Below, in pieces: positions 47,601 to 59,834 of a stretch of 64,000 nt of DNA. Positions within the stretch are counted from its first letter, which is position 1. Every line of letters starts with the position of its first letter. The stretch is from Epiperipatus broadwayi (Eukaryota > Onychophora > Udeonychophora > Euonychophora > Peripatidae), in NCBI GenBank assembly GCA_028023455.1, contig JAQFVV010001008.1:64001-128000 (forward strand). The letters are read 5' to 3'. Under the pieces are notes generated by a model, which saw only the letters and a list, made by a program, of their open reading frames with translations, had not been told where the DNA came from and made no database searches. The translations under genes and the position numbers were made by a program.

Positions 47601-50600
47601 CTTTTCTATAGGTCAGTAATAGTTCATAACAGTCAATTACTAAAAATTTTAAATTTTAGAATATGTTCTTTTGATTTATTAATTGTATTAAGTCAATTAT
47701 ATCTTTAAAGTACAATTTGAGGCTAAAGCAAATACGTAGTATATAAAATTATAGCGAATTATTTAAAAAATGGTTATGTAAAGCTTAAAATATTGTTTCA
47801 TATGGTTGTAAAAGCTGGCCATATTAAATAACACAGCTATAAAAATTAAAAGTATATTTAATAAATTCGATTTTAATAGTTTAAAACTGATAAGTTGTTA
47901 AATACAGTGTTTAAATTTATAATCATATTTAATAGTCAAAATTAATATAATATATTTTAAAAATAAACTTTATGATGGTGAGAATTGTATTTAATTCTAT
48001 ATTTTCTAAATTGTTCTTCCAAATTTTATAATTATATTATATAATATAATAAGTATATCAATTTTATAAATCTGGGCAGAGAAATAGATTAAAAATCGTC
48101 TGTCAAAGTTATTAATCATGTGACTTGTATACTGTATACTTTCACACACACGCTTGTTTGAATTAATAACAAATGTTAAAATATTTTAAAAGTTATATTA
48201 TAGAATTGGATGGAATTGTCACCTAGCATAAAATAATAATAAATATTAAGTTAACTATCATATGTAATGTTTTAAATAATGTAATAAAGACGAATACAGT
48301 TAATAAAAAAAAAATTAAATATTTTGTTTAAATAAAAATAGATAAATGGAATAAGTTATTAAAATTGTTTTAAAAGTTATTTTAAATGTTTAAATAGTTT
48401 TAATAAAATAATAATTTATTCAAAAGTAATATTTTAAATAATATTTTAAGTTCATTACATCATAATTTCTAATTTTGAAATTTAATTCTACTATAAACTA
48501 AAAATATGTAAATTTGTTCTCAAGCTAAAGTAAGAATTAACCAATAGGAATAGGTATTCTTACAGACTGTAAATATCGTTGTAACTAAGTTATCAGGGGA
48601 GATTAATAATGTATTGAAACTGGAGAAAGGTAAATTATAACTATCAAAAAGATAGTATTTTTAAAATTTTTATTTTAGTCAATTTTTTTTTGGTACTTTC
48701 TTATCGTTTATTTTGCAAAAACTAATTGATAATTTTAAAGAAGTATTTTGCAAAGGGAAAGTTTTAGAAAAAAATTATATATTTAGAAACTTTGTGGAGA
48801 TGATTTTCTAATTTTTTAAAAGTTACTTGCCAGTAGTATTTTATCTGAAGTTTAACCTAGACTACGCAATAGAGATGGATATACTATGAAATAAAATGGA
48901 TATAAATTGTAATACTGTAAAAATGTTTGGAATATTTATTGATACAGCTTTATTAATACTTCACCGGAGAACTGTTTTGATACATAAAAAACCCACAGCT
49001 CGGACATTATACGGAGTCTAAAAAATGTATTGAAATGTATTATTTATAAGCTTATCCAAGATTTATTTTAAAAGTAGTAATAAGACAATTATATCACATG
49101 AATCATTTTATAGAATATTATATTCAAAGGAGTAAAATGTTATATACTTTCTGAAAGTAACATTTTTAAAAAATATTTTCAAGAATTAAAGAAAGAACCC
49201 AGGAGAATATGTTACAGAAGCATTTTTGATATTAAAATATCCGGTCTTAGAATTATTTAAAATGTATTTAGAAAAGATTTGTTTAAAAGTACTTGAAGTT
49301 TTTTTTTTTTATATTTTTTAAAAGAGATTTATAAAAATACCAAACGAAAGTTTAATTGTATCAAGAAGGAAACATATATAAAAAAGTGAACACATAGTTG
49401 AATAAAAGATGGATCCATGGAAATACAAATAGTACTTAAAAGTTTATCAAATATTTTTAAAGTTAAATTAGATGGATTGATGCATCGGATATGCAGAGAA
49501 TATTGGTAGAGAAGATTAAGAAGCTTCATGGGATTAATTAATATTATGATTTAATAATTATCTCCTAAATACTAAAACCAAGGATTATTTTCTATAAATT
49601 TTACTAAATGGATTAATAATTATTTTTATTTTAAACTTTAACGCGCTTGGAGGAGAACATTTTTAAAAACTCTAGAGAAAATAATAAGCATTTTGGACTT
49701 ATCAGGAACTATCGTCAAGAAAATATGTAATTATAGTTTTGATTCCTTTTATATTGTTAACCTAGTTTAAATCTAAATTTTTATATAAGATTAGGAAAAA
49801 ACATAAAAACATTAATTTATTAATATTAAAATTTTATAATATAACAATCTAATAATTTAACTAAAAATATTTTAATATAAAGTGTATGGGTGTGAATTTT
49901 TTTTTATATCTGCAATGCTCAAGTGGATAAAGGAAGCCTACTGAACACGATGACTAGATAAAGGTTATTGGTAATAATAACAAATATTGATAATTTATAA
50001 TGTATATTTTTTTTTGTTTTCTTTAGATCATCCATAAATTGGAAGAATGAAGTGTAAAAGTTTTTTACTTATATGTACCGCATTTCATACAACATTTTAA
50101 AAAACATTATGAGATAGGATTGATTTGAAAATATGCATACGACAATTTTTTTTTTTTTTTTAATATTAGTGATATAATCCTACATAACAAATAATTATGT
50201 GATTCTTTTAAAATTTTCATGTTATTGGATATTCAAATATTGTCTAAGTAGATTGTATATGATTAAACATACAGAGCAATGAAGTAAGCAACTTTTCTTA
50301 TGGAATCGTAAGATTGTTTTAACTATTAATGAATTTTATTTATTGTTTTGTAAATGCAGATAGTTATTTATCGATGTAAGATGTGGAAAATCTTGAGAAA
50401 TAATGTTGAGATAGTGGCTTGGAAATACTTAGTGAACAGGAAACCAAGATAATGTTTTAAGAAATAGGATGTTATAAGGAATGGAAATAATATTTAGTCT
50501 TTATGTGAATATCAGCATAGTTAACAAAGTCCTATGACTGATACACATTTTATTTGGACAGTGTTTATATTTCTTTAAATATTTGATGTTCTAATAAAGC

Positions 50601-52590
50601 TGAAGAAATAGCTTTAACATCGTCCCTGTACTAGAGGATATTAGGCAGGTAAATGTCATACCTCTTCGCACTGTGCCATGATTTTGAGATATGTTAAGAG
50701 TAATACTCTAGCTTTCTTCCTTAATCCTATGCATCTGTTTTCGCTATCTTTATTTCATGTAACTGCATCGTTCAGTAAGATATGTTTAAGAGAAATGATA
50801 AATAATTTAGAACTTAGGTTATGCTATCGTTTTGTATAAGATTGGTTTATTTGCTTAGAAGGAATAGGACGTTATAACTTAAAATTGAAGATCCAAAGTA
50901 TCCTAAGGAAAGAAAAGAATCATAGAATATATTTTAAATTTTATTTTGGAAATGAAATATAAAATTTTTTAAATAGGGTATCTAAACAAAGATATTTTCT
51001 TTAAAGTGATAATAATTTTAAAATGCTTTACTATTATTTTTTTAAAGAGAAAAATAAGTATTGCATATTTTTAAAATACAATAGTACAAAGTAAATTATG
51101 TAAACAATATGCATAGTATATTTTTTGTTTATTGATTAACAGAAATATATTGATGATTACACTTATATCATACTAAAGTAAGGCTTAAAGAAGAATATAT
51201 TATGATTAGTAAACATTGTGTGATAAATACTAAAATCTAGTACTGAATTTTGGATAATATTTTGTGTAACATCTTTGATTTTGCAAGATGAAATTTTTTT
51301 CTAATATTTTGAGAAGTCCATACTCATTATAAAATTTTGTTTTCTATAGAATGTTTTCTAAGTATGAATTTTTTAAAATAAGATAGTTTAATAATATTAA
51401 GGATAAAATGCTGTTGCTAATAAAGTAGATAAATATATTTGTAATAAGTTAACCATAATGAGAAACCAAATAGTAACATTTTTTTTAAAATTTTGTTCTA
51501 AATCTGAATAAAGATATAATTGAAATATAAATTATTTTTTTTATAACCCGGTAGATCAAACTGTAAAGTAAAAAAAGTTAAGGATATCCACTGTAAATAG
51601 TGTAAATAAATTGTTTATTTATTTGTTGTTAGTAATAAACTTTGTTAAATTTTGTTATTTCAAAAATTTTGTGTCCGAGTTATTTATTTCTCTACATCGC
51701 TGCATGAAATCATGATATATGCATAATAATCGAAACAAATATATAATTTTGCACAAAAAGATAAATAGAGAATTATTTTAAGAATTTTAAATATTTTATT
51801 GGTATTCATTATAATTAAATAATCATAATCTTACATTATTTTATTGGTCATAAATCAGTTATCACAATATTATATTAAATTATATGCTATCAGTTGCCAC
51901 ACATATTTTGTTTGTCAGATTATTAAAATGCTATCACGTATTTATTATATCATTACATGAAGATATAAGATCATATTATATTTTTTCATTATTTTATTAT
52001 GGTAATAAAATTATAGTAAAAAGAAAAGATATACAGAATTAGTTAAACAATGAAGAATATTATTACTGTTATTTATTATTATTAGTTTCAGTGTAGTAGA
52101 TTATGACATAAAATCCCTTCTCATATTTTACTACCATATTTTTAAATTAACTTAGAATAAACTTTATGAACCTGAGATTATTTTATTTGAGCTAGATTAT
52201 TATTAAATAGAAGATTAAGATTTAATTATTAGTTTAATCTTAGTGAGTAGAAGTTATTAAAGTCATAAGAATACTATGAGTTTGTTATTTGAAATAGTAA
52301 TAAGGGGGGATAGTATTCTTACGCCATTGAGGTAGTATCCTGTGGGATATTGGCTCAATGTAATCTATCTTGTCACCTGTATTTTCACTTCAAGTCTCAT
52401 GAAAATATTAAATATTTATTTAATTTATTTTTATAAACTGAACCTTATTCGTATCTTAAATTTGAGCTAGTGAAACATTTTAATTTTAATGCTGAATATT
52501 TTATTTATTAATTACTAACTGAGCTAGAACCTGTTTTATTTTATATCATATATTATCTGGAAGTGAAGATGCACGAGAGATGAAGGTTAG
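47601..52590. other. 5-kb AT-rich desert
   Basis: No coding region, RNA gene, SINE or long repeat could be recognised. Composition is strongly AT with many homopolymer runs. Confidence 0.6.
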
Positions 52591-52591
52591 A

Positions 52592-52752
<161 letters not shown>

Positions 52753-52779
52753 GATATATGATATATGAATGTTACTAAT

Positions 52780-52959
52780 ATATATATATATATATATATA
52801 TCATTAGATGTTTATAGTTGGATTAATCTGAAGTTGTTTCACAAGGACAACTGGATTTTAAACAATTTTACTTCACTTCTAGTTTTATCACTTTAAAAAA
52901 GAAGACATATGGCTTTCTTGCTTGGGCAATCATAAGAAGTTCAGGCGCCAAACAAATCC
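52780..52959. repeat. 172-bp dispersed direct repeat, copy 2
   Basis: Matches 47,428-47,600 in the same orientation. Both copies start in an (AT)n run and end at AACAAATCC, after which the sequences diverge. Confidence 0.8.
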
Positions 52960-53082
52960 TGGGGGAGGCGGTAAGAAAACTAATCAATGTGTTCATAAAA
53001 AGAAGACTTTTATTATATGAAACGGCAAATAAACTTCCATCTCTTAAAACAGCAAAATATTGAAAAATATGAGTGATGAACC

Positions 53083-53460
53083 TTCCATGCACCTTTTGGT
53101 GCAATGGTAGAGCATCTGATTTGGGATTGGGGAAGTCTTAGGATCGATTCTGGTGCTTTCGCATCTGGAGCATGAACTTCTTATGAACTCCTGAGCAATA
53201 AAGCCATCACTTCTTTGCCCTGTCTGGTTTGGCACAGTGGTAGAGTATCTGATTTGGAATTGGGAGGTTCCCAGGATCAATTCTGGCACTCGTAGAGTTG
53301 CTGCTCAATCTTCTTATGAACTCCTGAGCAATAAAGATATATGACTTTTTGGCCCTGCATGGTTTGGTGCAATGGGTAGAGCATCTAACTTGGAATCTCC
53401 AAGTCCCAGGATCGATTCTGGTGCTCAAACTTTCGAGCAATAATGCCATATGCCTTTTTT
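53083..53460 (+). mobile_element. Three tandem SINE-Q units
   Basis: Three head-to-tail units with periods of about 133-135 bases (A boxes at 53,096, 53,229 and 53,364). Each has TTGGTGCAATGGTAGAGC (A box), TCTGATTTGGGATTGG or equivalent, AGGATCGATTCTGG (B box), then CTTCTTATGAACTCCTGAGC and AATAAAGCC or its decayed form. The head is better preserved here than in other copies, and these define the family. Open frames across it are incidental. Confidence 0.85.
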
Positions 53461-53689
53461 AACACCAGATGAAGCATTTTTCATGTGAAAGTCTACTTAA
53501 TAAAAAATTAAATTGCAATAGCCAATAAACAATATTTATTAGCACAATTATAATTTCAAAACAATGATAGAATAAGGAATCAGAAAAATTATATGTAGCA
53601 AGGTATTTATTTGTACAAGTGTAATTAAGCCAATAAACATCACATGACCACCACTTTTTATGTTTGTGTATAACTGTTTTAAAACAGGC

Positions 53690-53930
53690 AAAACTCACTA
53701 TACGTATTGCCACACACAGCAAGCTAGAGTAATCAATGTATGCCAGAAGGCTTGTGCATAAAATCCCCATCTAGTGCCTACTCATACAACATCCCCTGAC
53801 TAGTTTCTGGCTTGTGGCCTTCGTCAGTGAGGAGCCTTGGATCTGAGAGCACTGCACCTAAATCTTAGGATCTAATGCAACCCTCCAGCAGCCACCTTTT
53901 ATCTATTGTCAAAGAATTATAAAGGTACCT
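53690..53930 (-). repeat. PLE-A terminal-repeat fragment
   Basis: Contains CAAAACTCACTATACGTATTGCC, AATCAATGTATGCCAGAAGG and GTGCATAAAATCCCCATCTAG in the order of the PLE-A left arm, followed by a hammerhead and the downstream GATCTAATGCAACCCTCCAG block. Single copy, not palindromic. Confidence 0.8.
53784..53842 (-). ncRNA. Hammerhead ribozyme, slightly decayed
   Basis: CUGACGA core, helix II GGC-CACAA-GCC, GAAA and ACUAGU then C are all kept. In helix I the first pair is A.A (ACUGACGA / GUC-AGGGG) and the distal AUCCAA faces UUGUAU, with one mismatch. It is probably weaker than the 31-kb copies. Confidence 0.65.
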
Positions 53931-54289
53931 ATAATTTTAATTTCTTCCATCATTTTGTCACTGCTCTGAGCTATGACTGCAGAACAAATTTTCTTTACAA
54001 TGATTAAAATGAAATGTGAACTGATAATCATAAAGACTGAAGATAAATAAGAAAACTAGCATTAATAAGTAATAAATTATTTTATTAGTCTTTAGGAATT
54101 ATATATGATGTTCTTACATTTATTCATAAGCTACCATCTAATGTCATTTACTATACTCCATCATTGGTTTTTCAATGAAATAGAGGGTTGAATAGTTGGA
54201 AGGGTGAGAAGATTGAAGCCTGTCCATTAAGATTTAAGAAATTGCTATCTTAATATAAGCTGAGCACTGATTGCATATATATGTGGGGG

Positions 54290-54430
54290 ATTATGATCTG
54301 GTACAACATCATGACGAGTGTTGGTTCTGTGTGAAATAAATATATTGGGGATCATTTATCTTTTTCATATATATCAATTGATTGAGATGGAGTTGAAGAT
54401 TAATATAGACTGAAAATCCTAAGTTCAAAT
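54290..54430. repeat. Relic related to family P
   Basis: ATATGTGGGGGATTATGATCTGG, a central CATGACGAGTGTTGGTTCTGTG, GTGTGAAATAAATATATTGGGG and ATCATTTATCTTTTT correspond in order to the middle and right arm of the palindrome at 41.1 kb. The centre reads TGACGA...GUGU...GAAAU, again like a degraded hammerhead core. Confidence 0.4.
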
Positions 54431-54704
54431 TCTTCTATTTAAAATGAAAATAATTTGTCTTTATATTGAAAAAAAAGTTCTGTCTATTGGAATTTAATTT
54501 ATTATGGATTAATCTTTTACTTGAAATATGAAAGTAATGAAAATTTGAGAAATATAAAAAATATACATCATAGAGAAAATTATTATTTTTTAATTACATT
54601 CTATAAAAGATATCTTTATTCTATATCATAATTTAATGTCTTATTGCTTATTTTATTATTGTTTTGTAATTTCTATCTGCACAAAAAATAATCTAATAAC
54701 CTAT

Positions 54705-54815
54705 TATTTGGGATTTCATAAGAATTTTGAGCATCAGAATTGATAGAGCTGATTCATGATGAATGGATCTTGATTCCAGAATCCACTATCCTACCATTGT
54801 CTTGAACCATACAAT
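54705..54815 (-). mobile_element. SINE-Q copy
   Basis: The same block order on the - strand as the 35.8-kb copy (TTCATAAGAATTTTGAGCATCAG, GAATTGATAGAGCTGATTCATGAT, GATTCCAGAATCC, and a head near ATGGTTCAAGACAATGG). It abuts the PLE-A fragment that follows. Confidence 0.55.
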
Positions 54816-54824
54816 ACTGTTTGT

Positions 54825-55205
54825 AACAATAGAAAAATCTCCACACTGTAATGCCACCCAGTGCAAGCTTTAGTAATCAAGAAATTCATAAAATCCTTTT
54901 TAATCAAGGTTTGTGCATGAAATCTCTATCTAGTGCCTCACTTTATAGTTAACTAAATAGGTAAAAGATGGCTGCTGGTCAGTTGCATTATATCCTAAGA
55001 TCTATGTGCAGTGATTTTAGATCCAAGGCTCCTCACTGATGAAAGTTACAACCTAGAAACTAGTCTGGGGTTATTGGATGAATAGGCTGTAGATAGGGAC
55101 TTTCTTGCATCCATTGATTTTCTCTAGGTGGCACTACTGTATGGAGTTTGCTACTGTTATTAGCAGCTTGCGTAAGCATAGAAAATGGTGATCATGTGGT
55201 GAATA
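54825..55205 (+). repeat. PLE-A terminal-repeat fragment, partly palindromic
   Basis: The left part (CTCCACACTGTAATGCC, AAGGTTTGTGCATGAAATC) and the right part (ACTTTCTTGCATCCATTGATT ... CTGTATGGAG) are inverted relative to each other. The outer end is GAAAATGGTGATCATGTGGT. It contains a + strand hammerhead between them. Confidence 0.75.
55021..55079 (+). ncRNA. Hammerhead ribozyme, helix II mutated
   Basis: Core CUGAUGA, GAAA, ACUAGU plus C, and helix I (CCUCA/UGGGG; AUCCAA/UUGGAU) are intact. Helix II is AAGUUACAACCUA, where one base change prevents the central pair seen in other copies. Activity is uncertain. Confidence 0.65.
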
Positions 55206-56404
55206 ATATTTATACAAATAAATACATTCTTGGTATATGGTAATTTCTTAATGAATTGTTTTCTTGCAAAATGTTCTACACTCTATCCCAAAACAGTGAA
55301 AAATTGCATCTAAACTGGCATCACTTTTTTCTCTACTACATTTACAATCATTTGTAAGAAATATCTGTATCTTTACTTTTTTATTAATCTTTTGTATAGA
55401 GAAAGCTTTAGTGATTTAAATTATCAATGAAGTCAAACACAATTCCATAAAAATGAGAAACTAAAACAATTGCAATTCCAAATAGGTTATTTGGTTTATT
55501 TTGTGTACTTCTTTGTTATAGAACTGTGTTTTTGTTGCAGTTTAATTTCTTCAGAATGCCCATGTTGGTAATTTAATTTTTATCTGAATGTTTACATTGA
55601 TCATACTTATTGGAAATATTTGTTTTTTAACATTTTTTGTTCAAAGAGATTATTTTCAGATTTGTTTTCTTTTTTAACGTTCAAATTTATCTATTAAACA
55701 CATGTGCTAATTTGAACATTACATAATTTCTATTAATTTGCAATATTAACGCATAATAAATTGAAAGATTTTATGAATGCTAATGTATGTATGTAAGTAG
55801 TGATGTAAAAGTGAACAGAGTAACATCTTCACACTTTCAAACCGAGATGCTTCAGAATGGCCTATATAAATCAGAATTTAGGTTAAAGCTAAGATGGCTG
55901 CTCTTATCTTTATAAAATCTCTATCTTATGTTTGGGTTTGAGAGTTTTCTCAGTACTCAACACAGCATCATTGTGCTATTATAAAATCACTAAGGAGCAT
56001 ATGTTAAAAAGATGAAATCCTTTCCCTTTAATTTAAGTAAATTATATTATATTTATGTTTCCAAACTATATTATTTTCATGATGTTTTACTTTTTTTTTG
56101 AACATATGTTTTCATTATATATAAAAAAGAAACTTATCAATTATCATCTTCTTGTTAACTTTGGAATGAATATGGTGACTCCATTACAGTAATCGTATAC
56201 ATGCAACTAGCAACAGTATTTTTCTATATAATTAAACAATTGTATAAGGTGACATCTAACATATAACTAGCCTATAACTTTTCTATATATCAATAATTTA
56301 ATGTATATAAAAAAACACTGTAGTTTGTTTTTATATAAGTCACAACTATTTGTAAGTGGAAAAATATATGAAAGTTTCACTCTTTTTGAAGTTTATATAT
56401 ATAT
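55206..56404. other. AT-rich DNA, nothing recognised
   Basis: No supported feature. A patch of mixed composition at 55,800-56,000 gives no frame. Confidence 0.5.
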
Positions 56405-56544
56405 GAAAAACAAAAAAACACAAGTTAAAACTTGCTAACGCTTGTATTTATGACAATAGATGGTGTTCTATCCAAAACACCGTCAAGTGTAGTTTTTTGT
56501 TTACATAAACGTCAGAGCAAGCATTCACTATCTCTAACTTTAAT

Positions 56545-56600
56545 TTCCACCTTCAGATCATGATTTCAAGCTATTTGCTATCGTCAGTGTAGGACAGGAA
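56545..56600 (-). ncRNA. Hammerhead ribozyme (family C left arm)
   Basis: CUGACGA core intact, helix II AGC/GCU with loop AAAUA, GAAA, palindrome AUCAUGAU, then C as cleavage base. Helix I is CCUACA/UGAAGG with one mismatch, an internal loop, then UUCC/GGAA. Confidence 0.7.
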
Positions 56601-57139
56601 TAAGAAAATAGATCTAAATACAAACTCTGAGCATTTATGAAACAGTTTCTGTTCAGCTTGCAAGTGTGATTCTTTTAGACACGTAATGTCTTCAAACTCA
56701 GCATAACAAGCCAGATAGCTATATGGGTCTGATCTCAGTTCAGCATCACCACATAGTAGAAGCCTCTGCAATATATATCATTGCAAGAAAGATCTCAAAG
56801 GTACATTTATGAAAAACAAAAAAACACAAGTTAAAACTTGCTAACACTTGTATTTATGACAATAGATGGCGTTCTACCAAAAACACCATCAAGCGTTTGC
56901 AAGTTTTAACTTGTGTTTTTTTGTTTTTCATAAATGTACCTTTGAGATCTTTCTTGCAATGATATATATTGCAGAGGCTTCTACTATGTGGTGATGCAGA
57001 ACTGAGATCAGACCCATGTAGCTATCTGGCTTGCTATGCTGAGTTACAAGACATTACGTGTCTAAAAGATTCACGCTTGCAAGCTGAATAGAAACTGTTT
57101 CATAAACGCTCAGAGTTTGTGTTTAGATCTATTTTCTTA

Positions 57140-57195
57140 TTCCTGTCCTTCACTGGCGATAGCAAATAGCTTGAAATCATGATCTGAAGGTGGAA
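57140..57195 (+). ncRNA. Hammerhead ribozyme (family C right arm)
   Basis: Helix I is perfect (CCUUCA/UGAAGG), with an internal loop and UUCC/GGAA beyond. Helix II and the palindrome are as in the left arm. The core reads CUGGCGA: the essential adenine after CUG is changed to G, so this copy is probably inactive while the left arm keeps it. Confidence 0.65.
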
Positions 57196-57497
57196 ATTAA
57201 AGTTAGAGATAGTGAATGCTTGCTCTGACATTTATGTAAACAAAAAACTACGCTTGATGGTGTTTTTGGTAGAACACAATCTATTGTCATATATATATAT
57301 ATAACAATAATAAATGTAATAGTAATAAATCTGTTTTGATGAAGGTTTGTGATGATGGTGTTCTAGTTGTATTTTTATATTGGACTATTTCCACCATCTA
57401 ATATGAGTATTGAATGTCTTTAGAAAAATTTAATTTTATTTAAATATTCCAAATACATTCAACTGTTAGTAATAGCACATCAAACAGGTTAGTATAT

Positions 57498-57550
57498 GCA
57501 CAATGTTTCAAGAGGTATTATTTCTCCCTCTTCTTCAGGTGCTGCTGGCC
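57498..57550 (-). ncRNA. Hammerhead ribozyme (PLE-B copy 1)
   Basis: CUGAAGA core (CUGANGA with N = A), helix II AGAGG/CCUCU, GAAA, ACAU, then U as cleavage base and helix I GCAC/GUGC. The palindrome ACGU of the sister copies is mutated to ACAU here. Confidence 0.55.
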
Positions 57551-57562
57551 TGACCAGTCACA

Positions 57563-57650
57563 GTACTAGTATGGGATTCAATCCTGGACTCTTAGATTAT
57601 TGAGTATTGAATTTTAAGGTAATGCTCTAACCAACTGAGACATTCTGCCA
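57563..57650 (-). repeat. tRNA-like unit in PLE-B copy 1
   Basis: The - strand has CTCAGTTGGTTAGAGCATTA (A box) and CCAGGATTGAATCCCAT (B box), about 45 bases apart, in all three terminal repeats. The spacing and the extra arm-like stretch suggest a tRNA with a long variable arm. It lies directly upstream of the ribozyme. Confidence 0.65.
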
Positions 57651-57669
57651 AAGGCAACAATCAGTAGAA

Positions 57670-58430
57670 ATTTCATATACTTATCTATGAGGTTCCTTCT
57701 GATTTCTCTACTTTTTCCTGAGAGCAAAGTTGATTAGTCATTTCCATACATTATGTATAGTCACACTAGGTTGGCTTATGGGATTTTTTGCCATTGTCAT
57801 GCAAGCAATTTCTTTAAATTTTCTTCTTTGTACCTTCTCTATCCAATATTTTTGTATTTTCCCAATTGAACATATGTTCATTGGCACATAGATGGTCTGC
57901 TACCTTAGACATATCTCTTTTCTCTCTTCTAATCATCAGTTTGTGTTCTTGCAAGTGCTTTTCAAAAGGACAACCGGTCTCACCAGTATATGATTTACAT
58001 TTCCATAGTATTTCATAGATGCAGTTTTTTTTATTTCAGCATTTCAAGTTTAGGCTTTATAGTTGTTAGGATTCTTCATAGTGTGGTATGGCTCTGGAAA
58101 ACTGTTCTGATGTTATACTGATTGCAGATTTTCCTTTAATTTGTCTGCTATTTTTGTAATGTATGGGGACACTACGGTACTAATAATTGTGTTTCCTCTT
58201 GATGGTTCTTTTTGGTATCTATTTAATGTTTTCTTAATGACAGCTAATGGATAAACATTTTTCATAAGAGTTTGTTCTATGAGATCTTTTCCTTTTCAAA
58301 ATCACTGGTTTCTGAACAAACTTCTTTGCTCTGTTCCATAGTGATAGCATAACTTCATGTTTTGTGTTTCTGGTGTGATTGGATAAAGTATTATAAAAAA
58401 GTATTGCAATTTGAAGAACTACTTTCACTT
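57670..58430 (-). pseudogene. Penelope-type GIY-YIG endonuclease relic
   Basis: At 58,428-58,234 the - strand encodes LSLWNRAKKFVQKP, like the R-A-x-x-(I/V)-C segment between RT and endonuclease. From about 58,023 to 57,790 comes the nuclease: CIYEILWKCKSYTGETG (GIY and YIG halves as IY and YTG, then E-T-G), CPFEKHLQEHK, then DHLCANEHMFNWE (the H-x-x-x-x-x-H-x-F-x-W segment). All these are in Penelope order. The G of GIY is replaced and frames shift between segments. In intact elements the domain nicks DNA to prime reverse transcription. Confidence 0.8.
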
Positions 58431-58485
58431 AATTCCTTAACTCTCCTCAACTGTTGAGGAAGGTTAAGGAATTAACCGAAAGTAC
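58425..58485. repeat. Short palindrome
   Basis: TTCACTTAATTCCTTAAC and GTTAAGGAATTAACCGAA face each other around CTCAACTGTTGAG. A related AGTACTTTCAGTTAATTTCT occurs near 58,632. Its role in the element is unknown. Confidence 0.7.
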
Positions 58486-59834
58486 TTCTACAGATTAAAA
58501 GACTATAGTAGTTTATTACCATTATAATTATTATTTTTTATTATTACAATAGTTTTTTAATTAATAGACATTTTATTTGTATTATATATATAATAAATTA
58601 TGACAGTGTTATAAAAATGATAAACACAAAGTACTTTCAGTTAATTTCTTAACCTTCATCTGAAAATGATTTAAATTCAAATATAATGGAAATAAACTAT
58701 CCAAGCTACATTCCAAAATTCCTGAATTTTAATGTTAGCAAATTGTCAATTGATTACAAATGACCTACTTTTCTTTATAAAAATTGTCATCTTAATTTTT
58801 TTTATTATGGTTTCTCTCCTCATGAAGAATCTTAGCACTTTCAAAATCCAAATAGAAGATAAACTCATGTGTTTTCATACTCAAGAAAACAATTAATTAA
58901 ATCATTGACTTTTATTTTTTTGTTTGTATAACAGTTAATGCTCTTAACCTTTCCCCAAAATTATATCTCAATTCACCTATGTATGAAGCCATGCACTTAC
59001 ATAAAATTTAATATTTTTTTGTTTGAAAAGTATATTTTTTAAAATTATTTATCAATCCATTAACATTTTGAGAAATACAGAATGAAACATTAAATTTTTA
59101 TATTTTTAAAAAATTTAGCTTGAACATTTGACACATATGGAATAGAAATCCATTTTTTTATCATTAACTTTCAGCTCCTTTAAAGTAGTAATTTTTTAAA
59201 CTTGGCATAAAGTGTAATAAACTTGTTTAACATTATAGTCAATGTCTATGGTTTGTTATGACAACTATAAATATATTGTCACCATTATAATTCATTATTT
59301 TTATTACAGTATTTTAGTCCATAATGGGAATTTTATTTGTATATCAATACAATAATAATTATAAATCGTGAATCATATTCTATAGGTTTAATAAAATGTA
59401 TGCAAAATATGATCTGATAGACTATTGTTATTGATTCGTAAATAATATATTTAATAATTTATATTTTCTTAAGAAGTAATCCAAAATTTTTACCTTAATG
59501 GAAATATCAATTTTATTAAAGCTGAGCAGAAAGCCATAACAGATCATAAATAGTGATGCTTCAAATATTTTATAATACTTAAAACAGTGCCTTTTATTGT
59601 TAAGTGCTTACCTTTTGCCAGTACAGAGTTGTGTAATGTCTGTTAAGGCCATTAAGTAAAGTTAAGACTCATAACATAAAATAGGTGCAGACCAGTACTT
59701 GTAACAATATAAATATGTGAATTTTTAATTATACAAGAAAAATAGTAATATTTTGGGAAGTTTGTTCAGAGTAAAAATGATTAAATTTAAATAAACATAT
59801 TCTAATATTTATTTTAGATAATTTACATTTTCTC
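58486..59834. other. AT-rich interior of PLE-B
   Basis: The RT of a complete PLE should be encoded here on the - strand, but no RT motif can be found. Either it has decayed beyond recognition or this DNA replaced it. Confidence 0.5.

Larger units (their letters stand above)
56405..57300. repeat. ~850-bp palindrome with paired ribozymes (family C)
   Basis: Arms of about 400 bases (56,450-56,895 and 56,900-57,290) are reverse complements. The outer end GACAATAGATGGTGTTCT...CAAGTG recurs in the middle (about 56,858-56,900). AAACACAAGTTAAAACTTGC flanks it on the left and again at the centre. The layout, with the end unit repeated at the centre, is the same as in the 31-kb palindrome. Each arm holds one hammerhead. 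The arms also share a 24-of-25 match with the PLE-A palindrome (31,433-31,459 versus 56,721-56,745). Confidence 0.85.
57360..57655 (-). repeat. PLE-B terminal repeat, copy 1
   Basis: Read on the - strand: tRNA-like unit, hammerhead, GTGCATATACTAACCTG, ATTCAAC, then AAATTAAATTTTTC and CCAATATAAAAATAC. The order is the same as in the copies at 59.8 and 60.1 kb. Confidence 0.85.

Noticed and set aside
50580-50615. CTGAAGAAATAGCTTT as a hammerhead core
   Set aside because: No GAAA at the right spacing and no helix II.
52868-53449. Three overlapping - strand frames
   Set aside because: They are translations of tandem SINE units and a direct repeat; the repeated peptide pattern follows the DNA repeat.
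53083-53460. Evenly spaced repeats as a CRISPR array
   Set aside because: Units are 134 bases, contain pol III promoter motifs and are contiguous without spacers; the genome is eukaryotic.
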